A DNA stretch of 21,177 nucleotides, taken from positions 1 through 21,177 of IMG/VR virus record IMGVR_UViG_3300020457_000124; one strand, written 5' to 3'. Of this stretch, positions 12,807-21,163 are shown piece by piece; positions within the stretch are counted from its first letter, which is position 1, and each line of letters begins with the position of its first letter. Position numbers and translations under genes: made by a program. Source of the stretch: a virus. Below the pieces are notes generated by a model. It saw only the letters and a program-made list of their open reading frames with translations. It had not been told where the DNA came from and made no database searches.

Positions 12807-15800
12807 ATGGCTATTAAGAAAACCACCAGAATTAATCTTTATAAGTTCGTTGATACGAAGATGGAATCTTCCAAGGCAGGAGGAGAAACCACTGCGATTG
12901 CGAAGAGTATCAATGCACAAACTTCAGCCATAAACAATATGGGTAGTACCATTAATGGTATTGCTAGTGTATTAGTTGATATAAAGAAGATTGAACTCCA
13001 TAAACTTAAGATGGAGGAGGATGCGAAAAGAAGATCCTTTAAACCTAAGTATGATAAGGTAAAACCTAACGCATTTAAAAAATTATTTCAGGCAGTAAAG
13101 GCATATAAGGTAAAGGGATTCTTAGAGAGTATGCTTTCTTTCTTGGGTGCTTTACTTAAGTTTTTAATTATTAAACCAGCTTTGCAATGGCTGGGAGACC
13201 CGAAAAATAAGGAGAAGATAAAAAAATCACTAGAGACATTAGATAAAGTTTTTAAATGGTTAACTAAGTTTCTTGGTGGGCAAATTGTTGCTACTGTTAA
13301 TGATTTAGCTGCTCTTCTTTCAGAAGATACTGATGGTTGGACAAAGGTAAAGAAATTTACTAAACTCTGGCTTAAGTTCTCAGCAGCAATGATAGGAATT
13401 AGATTTCTTAGAAATCCTGTCAAACTTTTAAGGCAAGTTAAGACTGTTGGTCGTCTTTTATTGGAGAAGACGAGATTTGCTAAGTTTCAATTAACTAAAA
13501 GAAAGAAATTTTTAACTAGAACTGGAGGTAGGGCTGGAAGATTCTTCCTTGGTGGATTTATTGGTGGTGCTGCTGTAGCAGCATTTATGAATTGGATGGT
13601 CAATAGAAATAAAGATGACCAAAGTGGTAGTGATGGTGAAGGTGATTCTAGTAGTACCAATGAGAGTGGTGATATTGGAAATAGTAGGGAAAAAGATAGG
13701 GCTAGATCTAAAAGAGATTTTGATCAGGATTTAACTAGTGCAATATATGGTGCGTTGGGTCTAGAGACTCCAAAACAGAAGAAAGAGAAAGAAAAGAAGC
13801 AGAAACAATGGTGGAATCCAGGTAATTGGTTTGGTGGTAAGAAGCAAGATGAAGATAAGAAAAAGAGTGAAAAGATTCCTAATTTCTTAGGGGTTCTTTT
13901 AAATTTACAAGGTGCTAATGAACAAGCTAAAGATCTAGTAAAGACATTTAATAGAGAGACTAACGATCTTAAGAGTAATTGGGCTGATGCTGATGGTACT
14001 GAAAAGGCACGAATAGGTCTTGGTCTTTTCAATCAGATTAAAGGTTTTCTTGGTGTAGAATCCGAAAAAATTGATTCAATTACCAGTAGAGCAGATGAGG
14101 TACTTCAGGGTACACAAAATGCAATGCAAAATGGTGATACTAATGTACTTAAAACTTTTCAAGAACTTCTTGGAAGGGAACAAGGTGGTATCGTTAAGAT
14201 GGCCAATGGTGGTCGTAGTGGTTTCATTGATGGTCCTGATACTGGATATCCAGTATCTTTAGACGGTAAGAAAGTTAATTTTATTGGTCATGGACTAGAA
14301 AAATTCGATATGAAAGGATCTAGTGCCTACGTAACACCAATTGATAATTTTGCTACAAGACAAGATCCAACTCTTACTAATAGAAAGGCAATAGAAGGTA
14401 AGAAGTTAGGATTCCATACAGATACATTCTTACCAAAAGCAAGTCAGGGTGGTGGATTTAATTTATTTAATCCAATGTCTTGGTTTAGTAGAGGTGGTAA
14501 AGAAAGTAGAGCAGATCAGTTCTTCAGAGGGGCTTACGGAGATAGAAATGTACAGATTCAAGGAAGTGGATTAGCAGCTCAAGTTGGTCGTAACCGTCAA
14601 AATTTAAATGCCATCATGCAGGATCTGGGATATAGTAAGGGTGGGATGCTTAGGATGATGGAAGGTGGTGGATTGATGACTGGGTTTGATTGGAAGAAGG
14701 GTAGTGCGTGGAAACCAAAGGGAGAAGGAAAGCAGAAACACGGAAAACCTTATGGATTCCCTCAAGCATATAGAGAACCTCAGTCTGGTGGTTTAGGAAT
14801 TCTTCAAAGAATGATTCTTGCTTCTGGTAGTGATGACCTTACAATGGCTCTATTGGCAAGAACTGTTATGAATAGAAAAGCAGTACTTGATGGTGGTGGA
14901 ACAGGATTTAAAGCAAAGAGTAGTAGTCTTTATGATATATTGATGGCTCCTGGTGAGTATCCTAATATTCAGAATAATAAGTTTGCACAAAATTATAATT
15001 CTGCTCAATTGAATAAGGCAGGGCAAGCAATTGGATTGGCTAAGAATTCTAAATTGCTTAGAGAAAGACTGCAAGAACAAGGAATAGATCCTCATACAGC
15101 AATGCAGATTGTTACTGCAACTACCTATAAACAAGGATCTCTTATTGGTAAGAAGCAATTGGGTGAGATGTTTGGACGTAAACAACAAGCACAATATGGT
15201 AAATTCCAATTTAGTGGTAGTAATAATCCATTATTAAGTAAAATTATGCCTGGTATGAATCTACAGAAGATGAAAGGATTACAGGGTATTGTTGGTGGAT
15301 TAATGGGTAAAGATGGTGAAGATAGTACAGCAGGTCAATTAATTAAGGCAATTGCTGGTGGTGGAAAAGGTGAAGCACCTGGAATGATGGATACTTTATT
15401 TGGTATGTTTGGAATGCCTACTAAGAAAGGTGGTGGTGGTAAAGGAAACCAAGGTGCTGGACCAATTGGTACTGCATTTAAAGCATTATTGGGTGGTAAG
15501 AAGAAAAAGAGTGGAAAAGAAAAGGATGCAGAACAGCAGAGGATGTTCAGAGAAAGACAGAAACAGAATATGATTCAACAGGGAGTTAATCAGAAAAATG
15601 CTGCTGCTAGAGAAACTATGGCACGTGCTCAGGAACTAACTAATACAACAATACAAGCAGTTTCTAAATCTAATGAGAAAGTTATGCAGGGTATTTCAAT
15701 TGCAAACCAGGCAGTACAAAGATCTGCTGCTTCTTCTCAAGGAGGAGGAGGTGGTGGAGGTGGTCTTATGGGATTCCTTAAGAAAACTGGTGCTGCCCTT

Positions 15801-15827
15801 CTTGCATCTCAAAAAGGTAAGTCATAA
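12807..15827 (+). CDS. Large tail protein, paralogue of the tape-measure-like protein
   Basis: A 1006-aa protein. Residues 103-207 match the module of the upstream gene (WLGDPKNKEKIK against WMGNPENKERLK; RFLRNP against RWFFNP). A Gly/Ala hydrophobic segment (about 237-265) and a linker rich in Ser, Asp and Lys follow. At about 465-560 come GGIVKMANGG, VNFIGHGLEKF and SSAYVTPIDNF, a block seen in many tail proteins. At about 669-770, LLARTVMNRKAVL and APGEYPNIQN recall SleB-type cell-wall hydrolases, but the catalytic Glu is not evident. The end is helical with a run of eight glycines. GGAG precedes the ATG, and the stop overlaps gp27. It is probably a virion component, perhaps injected or near the tail tip. 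Confidence 0.72.
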   Translation: MAIKKTTRINLYKFVDTKMESSKAGGETTAIAKSINAQTSAINNMGSTINGIASVLVDIKKIELHKLKMEEDAKRRSFKPKYDKVKPNAFKKLFQAVKAYKVKGFLESMLSFLGALLKFLIIKPALQWLGDPKNKEKIKKSLETLDKVFKWLTKFLGGQIVATVNDLAALLSEDTDGWTKVKKFTKLWLKFSAAMIGIRFLRNPVKLLRQVKTVGRLLLEKTRFAKFQLTKRKKFLTRTGGRAGRFFLGGFIGGAAVAAFMNWMVNRNKDDQSGSDGEGDSSSTNESGDIGNSREKDRARSKRDFDQDLTSAIYGALGLETPKQKKEKEKKQKQWWNPGNWFGGKKQDEDKKKSEKIPNFLGVLLNLQGANEQAKDLVKTFNRETNDLKSNWADADGTEKARIGLGLFNQIKGFLGVESEKIDSITSRADEVLQGTQNAMQNGDTNVLKTFQELLGREQGGIVKMANGGRSGFIDGPDTGYPVSLDGKKVNFIGHGLEKFDMKGSSAYVTPIDNFATRQDPTLTNRKAIEGKKLGFHTDTFLPKASQGGGFNLFNPMSWFSRGGKESRADQFFRGAYGDRNVQIQGSGLAAQVGRNRQNLNAIMQDLGYSKGGMLRMMEGGGLMTGFDWKKGSAWKPKGEGKQKHGKPYGFPQAYREPQSGGLGILQRMILASGSDDLTMALLARTVMNRKAVLDGGGTGFKAKSSSLYDILMAPGEYPNIQNNKFAQNYNSAQLNKAGQAIGLAKNSKLLRERLQEQGIDPHTAMQIVTATTYKQGSLIGKKQLGEMFGRKQQAQYGKFQFSGSNNPLLSKIMPGMNLQKMKGLQGIVGGLMGKDGEDSTAGQLIKAIAGGGKGEAPGMMDTLFGMFGMPTKKGGGGKGNQGAGPIGTAFKALLGGKKKKSGKEKDAEQQRMFRERQKQNMIQQGVNQKNAAARETMARAQELTNTTIQAVSKSNEKVMQGISIANQAVQRSAASSQGGGGGGGGLMGFLKKTGAALLASQKGKS

Positions 15828-17215
15828 TGAGTGAAAAAATAAGAACTTCTTCTGGTGAGATTGGATTTAAATGTAGTCTTTGGCGTAATGGTAAGAGGTT
15901 AGAAAACGCTGATGGTAAATATGAATTAGCTGAATTTATAAAGGGATTTGAAATAATTGAAGCTCTAGAATCTGCAACTATAGAAGCAAGGTTTGTTGTA
16001 GAAGATTCTGCTGGTATAATGGGAGCATTATCAGGATCAGAAGTATTTAAATTAACTATATTTCATCAGTCTGGTGATCGTGATTATTGGTTAAGATGTT
16101 ATCATATTGAAGATCGTAGTAGAACTAATCAAAGTTCTGATGTTTTTATCATTAACTGTGCATCAGATGAATATATTAAGAATGAAATAGCAAATGTTTT
16201 TGGACATACCGAAAAAATATTTTCTGGTGCTATAGAAGCATCACAGATTATTAGAAAACTAATTAGGAAAAAAGATTTTCTTAATAGTAAGAAGAGAGTA
16301 TATTTAGAATCTACTATCAATAGACAAAGACTTGTTATTCCAAATTGGAGACCATTAGATGTAATCTATTGGATTGCAGAACGTGCTATACGTAAGACTG
16401 AAAAGGGTGGTACATTACAAAATGGATTTAATTTTTGGGAGTCAGCTTTAGGATTTCATTTCCAATCAATAGATAAAATGATTGAAAATGTTAATAAGCA
16501 AGAGGAAAATAAAGCAACTGATGCAGTAAAGGGTGTACCTGCATTATATACATACACATATTCTCCAAAACAAATTGGTGGTGAAGAAGGTGGTGAAGAT
16601 CAGTTTAAAATTGACACTGTAGTTTTTCCTGATGAAAGAAGTTATCTTATGGGATTGAGACACGGTAGTTGGTCAGGGTATAGTATTGGATTTGATCCAG
16701 TTAATATTTCAAACTCTAAGGTTGGTGTTAGTACTGATATGAAGAAGGACAAGTATGAGTATGGTATTAAAAAATTATGGAAGAAGATGGCACATATTGG
16801 AGGTACAAATTATAAGAATCCAGTAACTCTAATGGATGATGAGATACAAACGATAATCAATAAACCAAAGAGAGTTCGTTATACTATGATGCCTAATCAG
16901 ATATTTGATCCAAAGTATGTAGATAATCCTCAGAAAAATTATAATGAACTTGTAGAACTTCAAGCATATGAATATCTACGTAGAGAGACATTTAAGAATA
17001 TTAAATTATTGATTACTATTCCTGGTAATTTGGATCTATATGCTGGATTTGGTATTGTTGTTAAAATACCTGCTACCTTTAAAGCTGGTAATACTCCTCA
17101 GATGGATAGGAAGTATAGTGGTAGGTATGTTATTGTTGGAGTAAGACATCATACAGGTGATGGTTTGAAGATGAAGACAGAGTTGTTGCTTGCACGTGAT
17201 AGTATGATAGGATAA
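15827..17215 (+). CDS. 27: gp27-like baseplate hub protein
   Basis: A 462-aa protein (T4 gp27 is 391 aa) with the gp27 pattern: an N-terminal domain with ESATIEARFVVEDSAG and VFKLTIF, the block IPNWRPLDVIYWIAERAIRK, then FNFWESALGFHFQSIDKM. The C-terminal part has DLYAGFGIVVKIPA and ends with GRYVIVGVRHHT. In T4, a gp27 trimer adapts the tail tube to the gp5 spike at the hub centre. ATG 15827 shares a base with the previous stop, and AAGG lies 9 bases upstream. The stop overlaps a late-type promoter motif. The partner gp5 follows two host-like genes later. Confidence 0.85.
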   Translation: MSEKIRTSSGEIGFKCSLWRNGKRLENADGKYELAEFIKGFEIIEALESATIEARFVVEDSAGIMGALSGSEVFKLTIFHQSGDRDYWLRCYHIEDRSRTNQSSDVFIINCASDEYIKNEIANVFGHTEKIFSGAIEASQIIRKLIRKKDFLNSKKRVYLESTINRQRLVIPNWRPLDVIYWIAERAIRKTEKGGTLQNGFNFWESALGFHFQSIDKMIENVNKQEENKATDAVKGVPALYTYTYSPKQIGGEEGGEDQFKIDTVVFPDERSYLMGLRHGSWSGYSIGFDPVNISNSKVGVSTDMKKDKYEYGIKKLWKKMAHIGGTNYKNPVTLMDDEIQTIINKPKRVRYTMMPNQIFDPKYVDNPQKNYNELVELQAYEYLRRETFKNIKLLITIPGNLDLYAGFGIVVKIPATFKAGNTPQMDRKYSGRYVIVGVRHHTGDGLKMKTELLLARDSMIG

Positions 17216-17218
17216 ATA
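17212..17218 (+). promoter_or_regulatory. Late-type promoter motif ATAAATA upstream of the CP12-like gene
   Basis: GATAAATAG overlaps the gp27 stop and lies 35 bases before the CP12-like ATG. A good ribosome site (CGGAGA) comes between. Confidence 0.6.
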
Positions 17219-17252
17219 GTATTGTTACCTACTAGTAACGGAGACAAAAATT

Positions 17253-17480
17253 ATGAAAACTATCGAAGAACACATTCAAAAAGATAGAGACATCCTTGAC
17301 AACCCAACAATTAGTCCTGCAGCTCGTAGGCATGTTGCAGAAGAGTTAAATGAATTAGAAACTTATCGTGAGCATCATATTGATGAGATCAATAATGGAG
17401 ATCATCACGATCCTAATACCATTGAACTATTCTGTGAAATGCATCCTGATGAGCCAGAGTGCCTAGTTTATGACGATTAA
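17253..17480 (+). CDS. cp12: CP12-like Calvin-cycle inhibitor
   Basis: A 75-aa protein whose end, IELFCEMHPDEPECLVYDD (57-75), closely matches the C-terminal element of CP12: two cysteines (C61, C70) with eight residues between and the VYDD tail. The segment AARRHVAEELNELE (23-36) resembles the CP12 core helix (AAWDAVEEL), though the tryptophan is not present. The N-terminal cysteine pair of many plant and cyanobacterial CP12s is missing. CP12 joins GAPDH and phosphoribulokinase into an inactive complex. Cyanophage CP12 is thought to slow the Calvin cycle so that host carbon flow favours the pentose phosphate route and nucleotide supply. GGAG precedes the ATG; the stop overlaps the CpeT-like gene. 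Confidence 0.82.
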   Translation: MKTIEEHIQKDRDILDNPTISPAARRHVAEELNELETYREHHIDEINNGDHHDPNTIELFCEMHPDEPECLVYDD

Positions 17481-17926
17481 TGAACAATTTTTTATTATGG
17501 TTACTTGGAACTTGGTCTAATAAAGTCCAAGCACAATCTGCTCCTACTCTCTATAGACAAGTATTTGTCAAGTGGGAGCAAGATGGGGATTACATACATT
17601 CAATACATTGGAATCGTAAGGAACCTGATAATCCTTACTTAAAAACAAATAAAAAATTAAAAGTACTCTCTGATACTGAAGTTATACTTGAGCATTGGGG
17701 TGGTACTTATAGTGGTTTTGAACGGAATGAAACTTGCGATATGACATTAAAGTTTGATGGACAAGCTTGGATGGGTAAGTTTGATACTAAGATGGATAAT
17801 ATTACTGGACACGCTGAACTTGGTGTGTATGGACATAAACTCTTTATGAGGGATAGATTCTTGGACTCTAAAGGTCGGATTGTTTGGGGTGCAGATGAAA
17901 TATACAGGTTCTTAAGAGTTCAATAA
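17480..17926 (+). CDS. cpeT: CpeT-like phycobilin lyase family protein
   Basis: A 148-aa protein matching cyanophage CpeT: LLGTWSNKVQAQSAPTLY (8-25), YRQVFVKW (25-32), HWNRKEPDNPYLK (43-55), ETCDMTLKFDGQAWMGKF (84-101) and a late GRIVWGADE (132-140). Host CpeT-type proteins attach phycobilins to phycoerythrin. The phage form has been proposed to affect host light harvesting, but activity on a substrate cannot be read here. ATG 17480 overlaps the CP12-like stop (TAATG), so the two are probably translated together. Alone among the tail genes in this stretch, this pair has host-metabolism roles. Confidence 0.82.
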   Translation: MNNFLLWLLGTWSNKVQAQSAPTLYRQVFVKWEQDGDYIHSIHWNRKEPDNPYLKTNKKLKVLSDTEVILEHWGGTYSGFERNETCDMTLKFDGQAWMGKFDTKMDNITGHAELGVYGHKLFMRDRFLDSKGRIVWGADEIYRFLRVQ

Positions 17927-17929
17927 ATA
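17923..17929 (+). promoter_or_regulatory. Late-type promoter motif ATAAATA upstream of gp5
   Basis: AATAAATAT overlaps the CpeT-like stop, 29 bases before the gp5 ATG. The ATG itself has only weak Shine-Dalgarno purines (GATGAG). Confidence 0.6.
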
Positions 17930-17951
17930 TAAATGATGAGATTCTAGTAAA

Positions 17952-20900
17952 ATGTTAGACACCCCACAAACAATTGATGGCATAATTAATGAAAATAGCA
18001 TTAATTTTGTAGGGAAGGATGGTTTCTTCTGGTGGGTAGGAGAAGTCGAAGATAATGAAGACCCTATGGAATTGGGTAGGGTTAGAGTTCGTGTGCTTGG
18101 ATATTACACTAATGTACAGGGTGGTACTACAGCAGATTTAAAAACAGAACATCTTCCTTGGGCAACAGTATTACAACATACATCTCAAGCAGGTAATGAT
18201 GGTCAAGGTGAATCATCTGGACAGTTGCAACCTGGTGCAGTTGTTATGGGATTCTTTATGGATGGTGATAGTGCTCAGATGCCAATAGTAATTGGTGTTA
18301 TGAGGGTTAATAAGTCTACAGAATCTAGAACTGTTAAAGAGTTTGCTTTCACTGGTGAAGATATGAAAGCAAGTAGTACAGGTACTATAAACCCTGCATC
18401 AAATAGACCAGGAGATCCTAATAGTATTAGGTCAGATAATTTTAGAAGACCAGGAATAACTAATAATAGTGTAGCAACAGTTGCTGCAACTACAACTACA
18501 GAGATTGGAGGTAAGGGTTCACCTCTTAATGTTGGTATGACACCAGGCATTAATGGTAGTACTGGTAACCCTCAGAAACCAAGACAACCTGAGAAACCAA
18601 TACCTGCTGCTAATGGTGTAGGTGGTCCTTGGAAGAGTTTAGATTATACTTTATCTTATCTTATTGAAGATCTTTCTGATACTGCTGGTTTATTAGTTAA
18701 GTCTGGTGATGGTTATTTAAATGTTGCTACAGGTAAAATAGTATTTCAGGGTGAATTACTTTCAAAGATACACAATTATTTGGGTGCTGTATATACTCAA
18801 GTAATAAGTGCAATGAGACTTTCTACTTCTAATCTTATTACTACATTAGAAACAGATACTTTACTTGGAAATGCAACTGGTGCTCCATATGCATTATCTA
18901 CTGTAATTCAACAGGCAGTAAATAAGATATTATCTGAATTGTGTCTCGTAGATTCTCAATTAGAAAACCTCATTAAAACACCTCTTGATGTGGTAACGAA
19001 CCAATTGGATACTTATCTATCAGGACTTATTGATAAATCTACATTTGTTAATGCAGGTATAGAAGAAGTTATTAGTACTGTTATTTGTAATGTTGAAAAG
19101 ATGTTGAATCAACTTAATACTGTTGTTAGTACAGCATCGACAATGGTAGAAAGTTATCCTGATGCAAAGGAGGTATTGGATACTTGGAAGGCAGGTAATA
19201 AAATTTTCTCAGAAAGAACTGATTTATTTGAACAAGAGAAGACTTTAACTGGTCTTATTGGATTATTTGTTCAGTTTATTGAAAGTAATTGTGATAGACC
19301 TATTAAGGGTGGTGAAGATACTGTTGGTTGGTATCCTCTATTTGGTGTAACTCATTGTACTCCAGATGAATATGCTCAAATACAGGTACTTAGAGGAGAT
19401 ACTAGAGGTAAATGTGGTGAATCTGTTACTATTTCTGGTGGTCTATTTGATTCTGTATTTGCAGAGGCAGATCCTTATTTAACTACTGCTAAGACACAAG
19501 TTAATGGTTCATTTGAATTATATGTTGGTACACCTGGTCGTCAAGCAACTATTATAAAGAGAGAAAATGGTACTACACATACTTCAGTAAGTTTGAATAA
19601 TGCTACACATCAAGAGTGGTTAGCAAAGACTAAGATTAAACAAGAACATCCAGAACTTACAGAAGAAGAAGTTGATGCAGCAGCGACAGAATCAGTTAGA
19701 TCTGCTATCAATACTACAACACAACAAACAGCTTGGGTTAGATCTGCTGATAATCTTCCAGATGGTGTAATAGGTTTATGGAGTGATTTCTTAAAGACTT
19801 ATGGTGTATATCCATCTAATACTGATGCATTACTTGGTAGTCATATTGGAACTTGGGAAGTCACTGCTACTGTAGCAGGTACATATACATTTGAAGTACA
19901 GGCAGATAATGAAGGAACTATAAAATGGAATGGTGCTACTATTGGTACAACAACTGTATATCAATCTCATAATGTAACTTCTACATTTCTTGTTGAAAAT
20001 GTTCAACCTGGTACTCATACTATTACTGGTATGATAGCAAATGTATGGACTGAAAAGAATGGTGGATTATGGGAAACAAACCCTGCTGCTCTTGCTTGGG
20101 TATTGAAAGATCCAAATGGTACTGTTATAAAAACATCTTTGGATGCATTTCCTATTAAAACTATTGCCAATGTTCAGTATGAAAAGTCTGGTGATGTTGG
20201 TAATTTACTTGCCGATCATATTAGTTGGGCAGGTACTAAAACTGAAGAAGTACACGGTGATGATTGTAAGGTTATTGATAACAACTATGTTAGAACTATA
20301 CAAGGTGACTATCACTTAAAGGTTACTGGTGATTGTCATATAGAAGTTGGTGGAGGATTCTTCTTTAGTGCTCAAGGTGCTCCAAAATCTGTTAGTAAAT
20401 ATGGAAGTACTAAGGATAGTAAGATACAAAAGCATACTATTAGTTTTGGATCTGATGTAGATATGGCAGTCAATGGTGCTACATTTGAATTCCAAGCAGC
20501 AAACTTAAGGATGGCAGCAACTAAGACATCTATTACAGGTAAGGAATATGAAAATGCTGCGAAACTTCAGAAACATTCTTCATTAGAACATATTATCAGT
20601 GCAGATAATTCTATAGAGATGGTTACTACATCACTATATCAGAAGATTAATATGAAGAATAATCCTTTTGCAGAGAAAGCAGGTATCACTACAGTATGTA
20701 ATGGATCTGTTGATTATTCACTATTTCCTGGTGGATCTCCTAATGATGCTATTCCAAGATTTACACTTAAGAATACTTCAGGACCAGTGTCTATGACTTG
20801 TGGTGCAAGTGGATATAACTTAAATGTTATGAACGGTGCATATAATGTTATGGCACACGAAGGACTTATCCGTATGGAATCTAAGAAAGGTCCAGCAACC

Positions 20901-20978
20901 ATTGCAGCAGCAGGTGCTATTGGTATCAATGCTGGAGGTGCCATTTCTCAAACTGGAACTTCTATTCACCTAAATTAA
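17952..20978 (+). CDS. 5: gp5-like baseplate central spike protein
   Basis: A 1008-aa protein. Residues about 14-118 form a gp5/VgrG-type OB fold (FFWWVGEVED, GRVRVRVLGYYT, LPWATVL, PGAVVMGFFMDGD, PIVIGVM). A proline-, glycine- and threonine-rich linker and a helical region follow. Residues about 630-730 (GTWEVTATVAGTYTFEVQAD, then TIKWNGATIG) look like a PA14-type or related beta-sandwich. The last 190 residues are repetitive strands (DCHIEVGGGFFFS, SVDYSLFPGG, AIGINAGGAIS) like the beta-helix needle of T4 gp5. I see no T4-type lysozyme domain, although T4 gp5 (575 aa) has one. It probably forms the trimeric tip on gp27. Confidence 0.8.
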   Translation: MLDTPQTIDGIINENSINFVGKDGFFWWVGEVEDNEDPMELGRVRVRVLGYYTNVQGGTTADLKTEHLPWATVLQHTSQAGNDGQGESSGQLQPGAVVMGFFMDGDSAQMPIVIGVMRVNKSTESRTVKEFAFTGEDMKASSTGTINPASNRPGDPNSIRSDNFRRPGITNNSVATVAATTTTEIGGKGSPLNVGMTPGINGSTGNPQKPRQPEKPIPAANGVGGPWKSLDYTLSYLIEDLSDTAGLLVKSGDGYLNVATGKIVFQGELLSKIHNYLGAVYTQVISAMRLSTSNLITTLETDTLLGNATGAPYALSTVIQQAVNKILSELCLVDSQLENLIKTPLDVVTNQLDTYLSGLIDKSTFVNAGIEEVISTVICNVEKMLNQLNTVVSTASTMVESYPDAKEVLDTWKAGNKIFSERTDLFEQEKTLTGLIGLFVQFIESNCDRPIKGGEDTVGWYPLFGVTHCTPDEYAQIQVLRGDTRGKCGESVTISGGLFDSVFAEADPYLTTAKTQVNGSFELYVGTPGRQATIIKRENGTTHTSVSLNNATHQEWLAKTKIKQEHPELTEEEVDAAATESVRSAINTTTQQTAWVRSADNLPDGVIGLWSDFLKTYGVYPSNTDALLGSHIGTWEVTATVAGTYTFEVQADNEGTIKWNGATIGTTTVYQSHNVTSTFLVENVQPGTHTITGMIANVWTEKNGGLWETNPAALAWVLKDPNGTVIKTSLDAFPIKTIANVQYEKSGDVGNLLADHISWAGTKTEEVHGDDCKVIDNNYVRTIQGDYHLKVTGDCHIEVGGGFFFSAQGAPKSVSKYGSTKDSKIQKHTISFGSDVDMAVNGATFEFQAANLRMAATKTSITGKEYENAAKLQKHSSLEHIISADNSIEMVTTSLYQKINMKNNPFAEKAGITTVCNGSVDYSLFPGGSPNDAIPRFTLKNTSGPVSMTCGASGYNLNVMNGAYNVMAHEGLIRMESKKGPATIAAAGAIGINAGGAISQTGTSIHLN

Positions 20979-20986
20979 AATACCTG

Positions 20987-20995
20987 TGGTATAAT
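20987..20995 (+). promoter_or_regulatory. Extended -10 promoter TGGTATAAT
   Basis: TGG followed by consensus TATAAT lies 7 bases before the next ATG and just after gp5. No good -35 is visible, which an extended -10 can tolerate. The position suggests an early or middle start, distinct from the late TAAATA motifs. Confidence 0.5.
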
Positions 20996-21001
20996 ATCGT
21001 T

Positions 21002-21163
21002 ATGGATGAACTACGACAACAGCAACTGATAGAACTCAAGGAAATCCTTGAGGATACTATTCAGTATTTCTGTGATGAAAACTTAGTATCAGGTGAAACT
21101 GCATGGACAATGGTCGGTGCTTTATCTGATGCAAAATTAAACGTGGAATTTACTAATGACTGA
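21002..21163 (+). CDS. 53-aa protein, unknown
   Basis: An open frame of 53 residues begins MDELRQQQLIELKEIL, an amphipathic helix, and ends SDAKLNVEFTND. It has one cysteine and is acidic. It follows a promoter-like TATAAT by only 7 bases, so it may have a very short leader. The stop overlaps a following ATG (21156), a coupling style used throughout the window, which favours a real gene. I do not recognise the family. Confidence 0.6.
   Translation: MDELRQQQLIELKEILEDTIQYFCDENLVSGETAWTMVGALSDAKLNVEFTND

Noticed and set aside
15741-15764. Run of glycine codons as a recombination repeat
   Set aside because: Mixed GGA/GGT codons encode a flexible end in a Gly-rich tail protein; no second copy or flanking repeats were seen.
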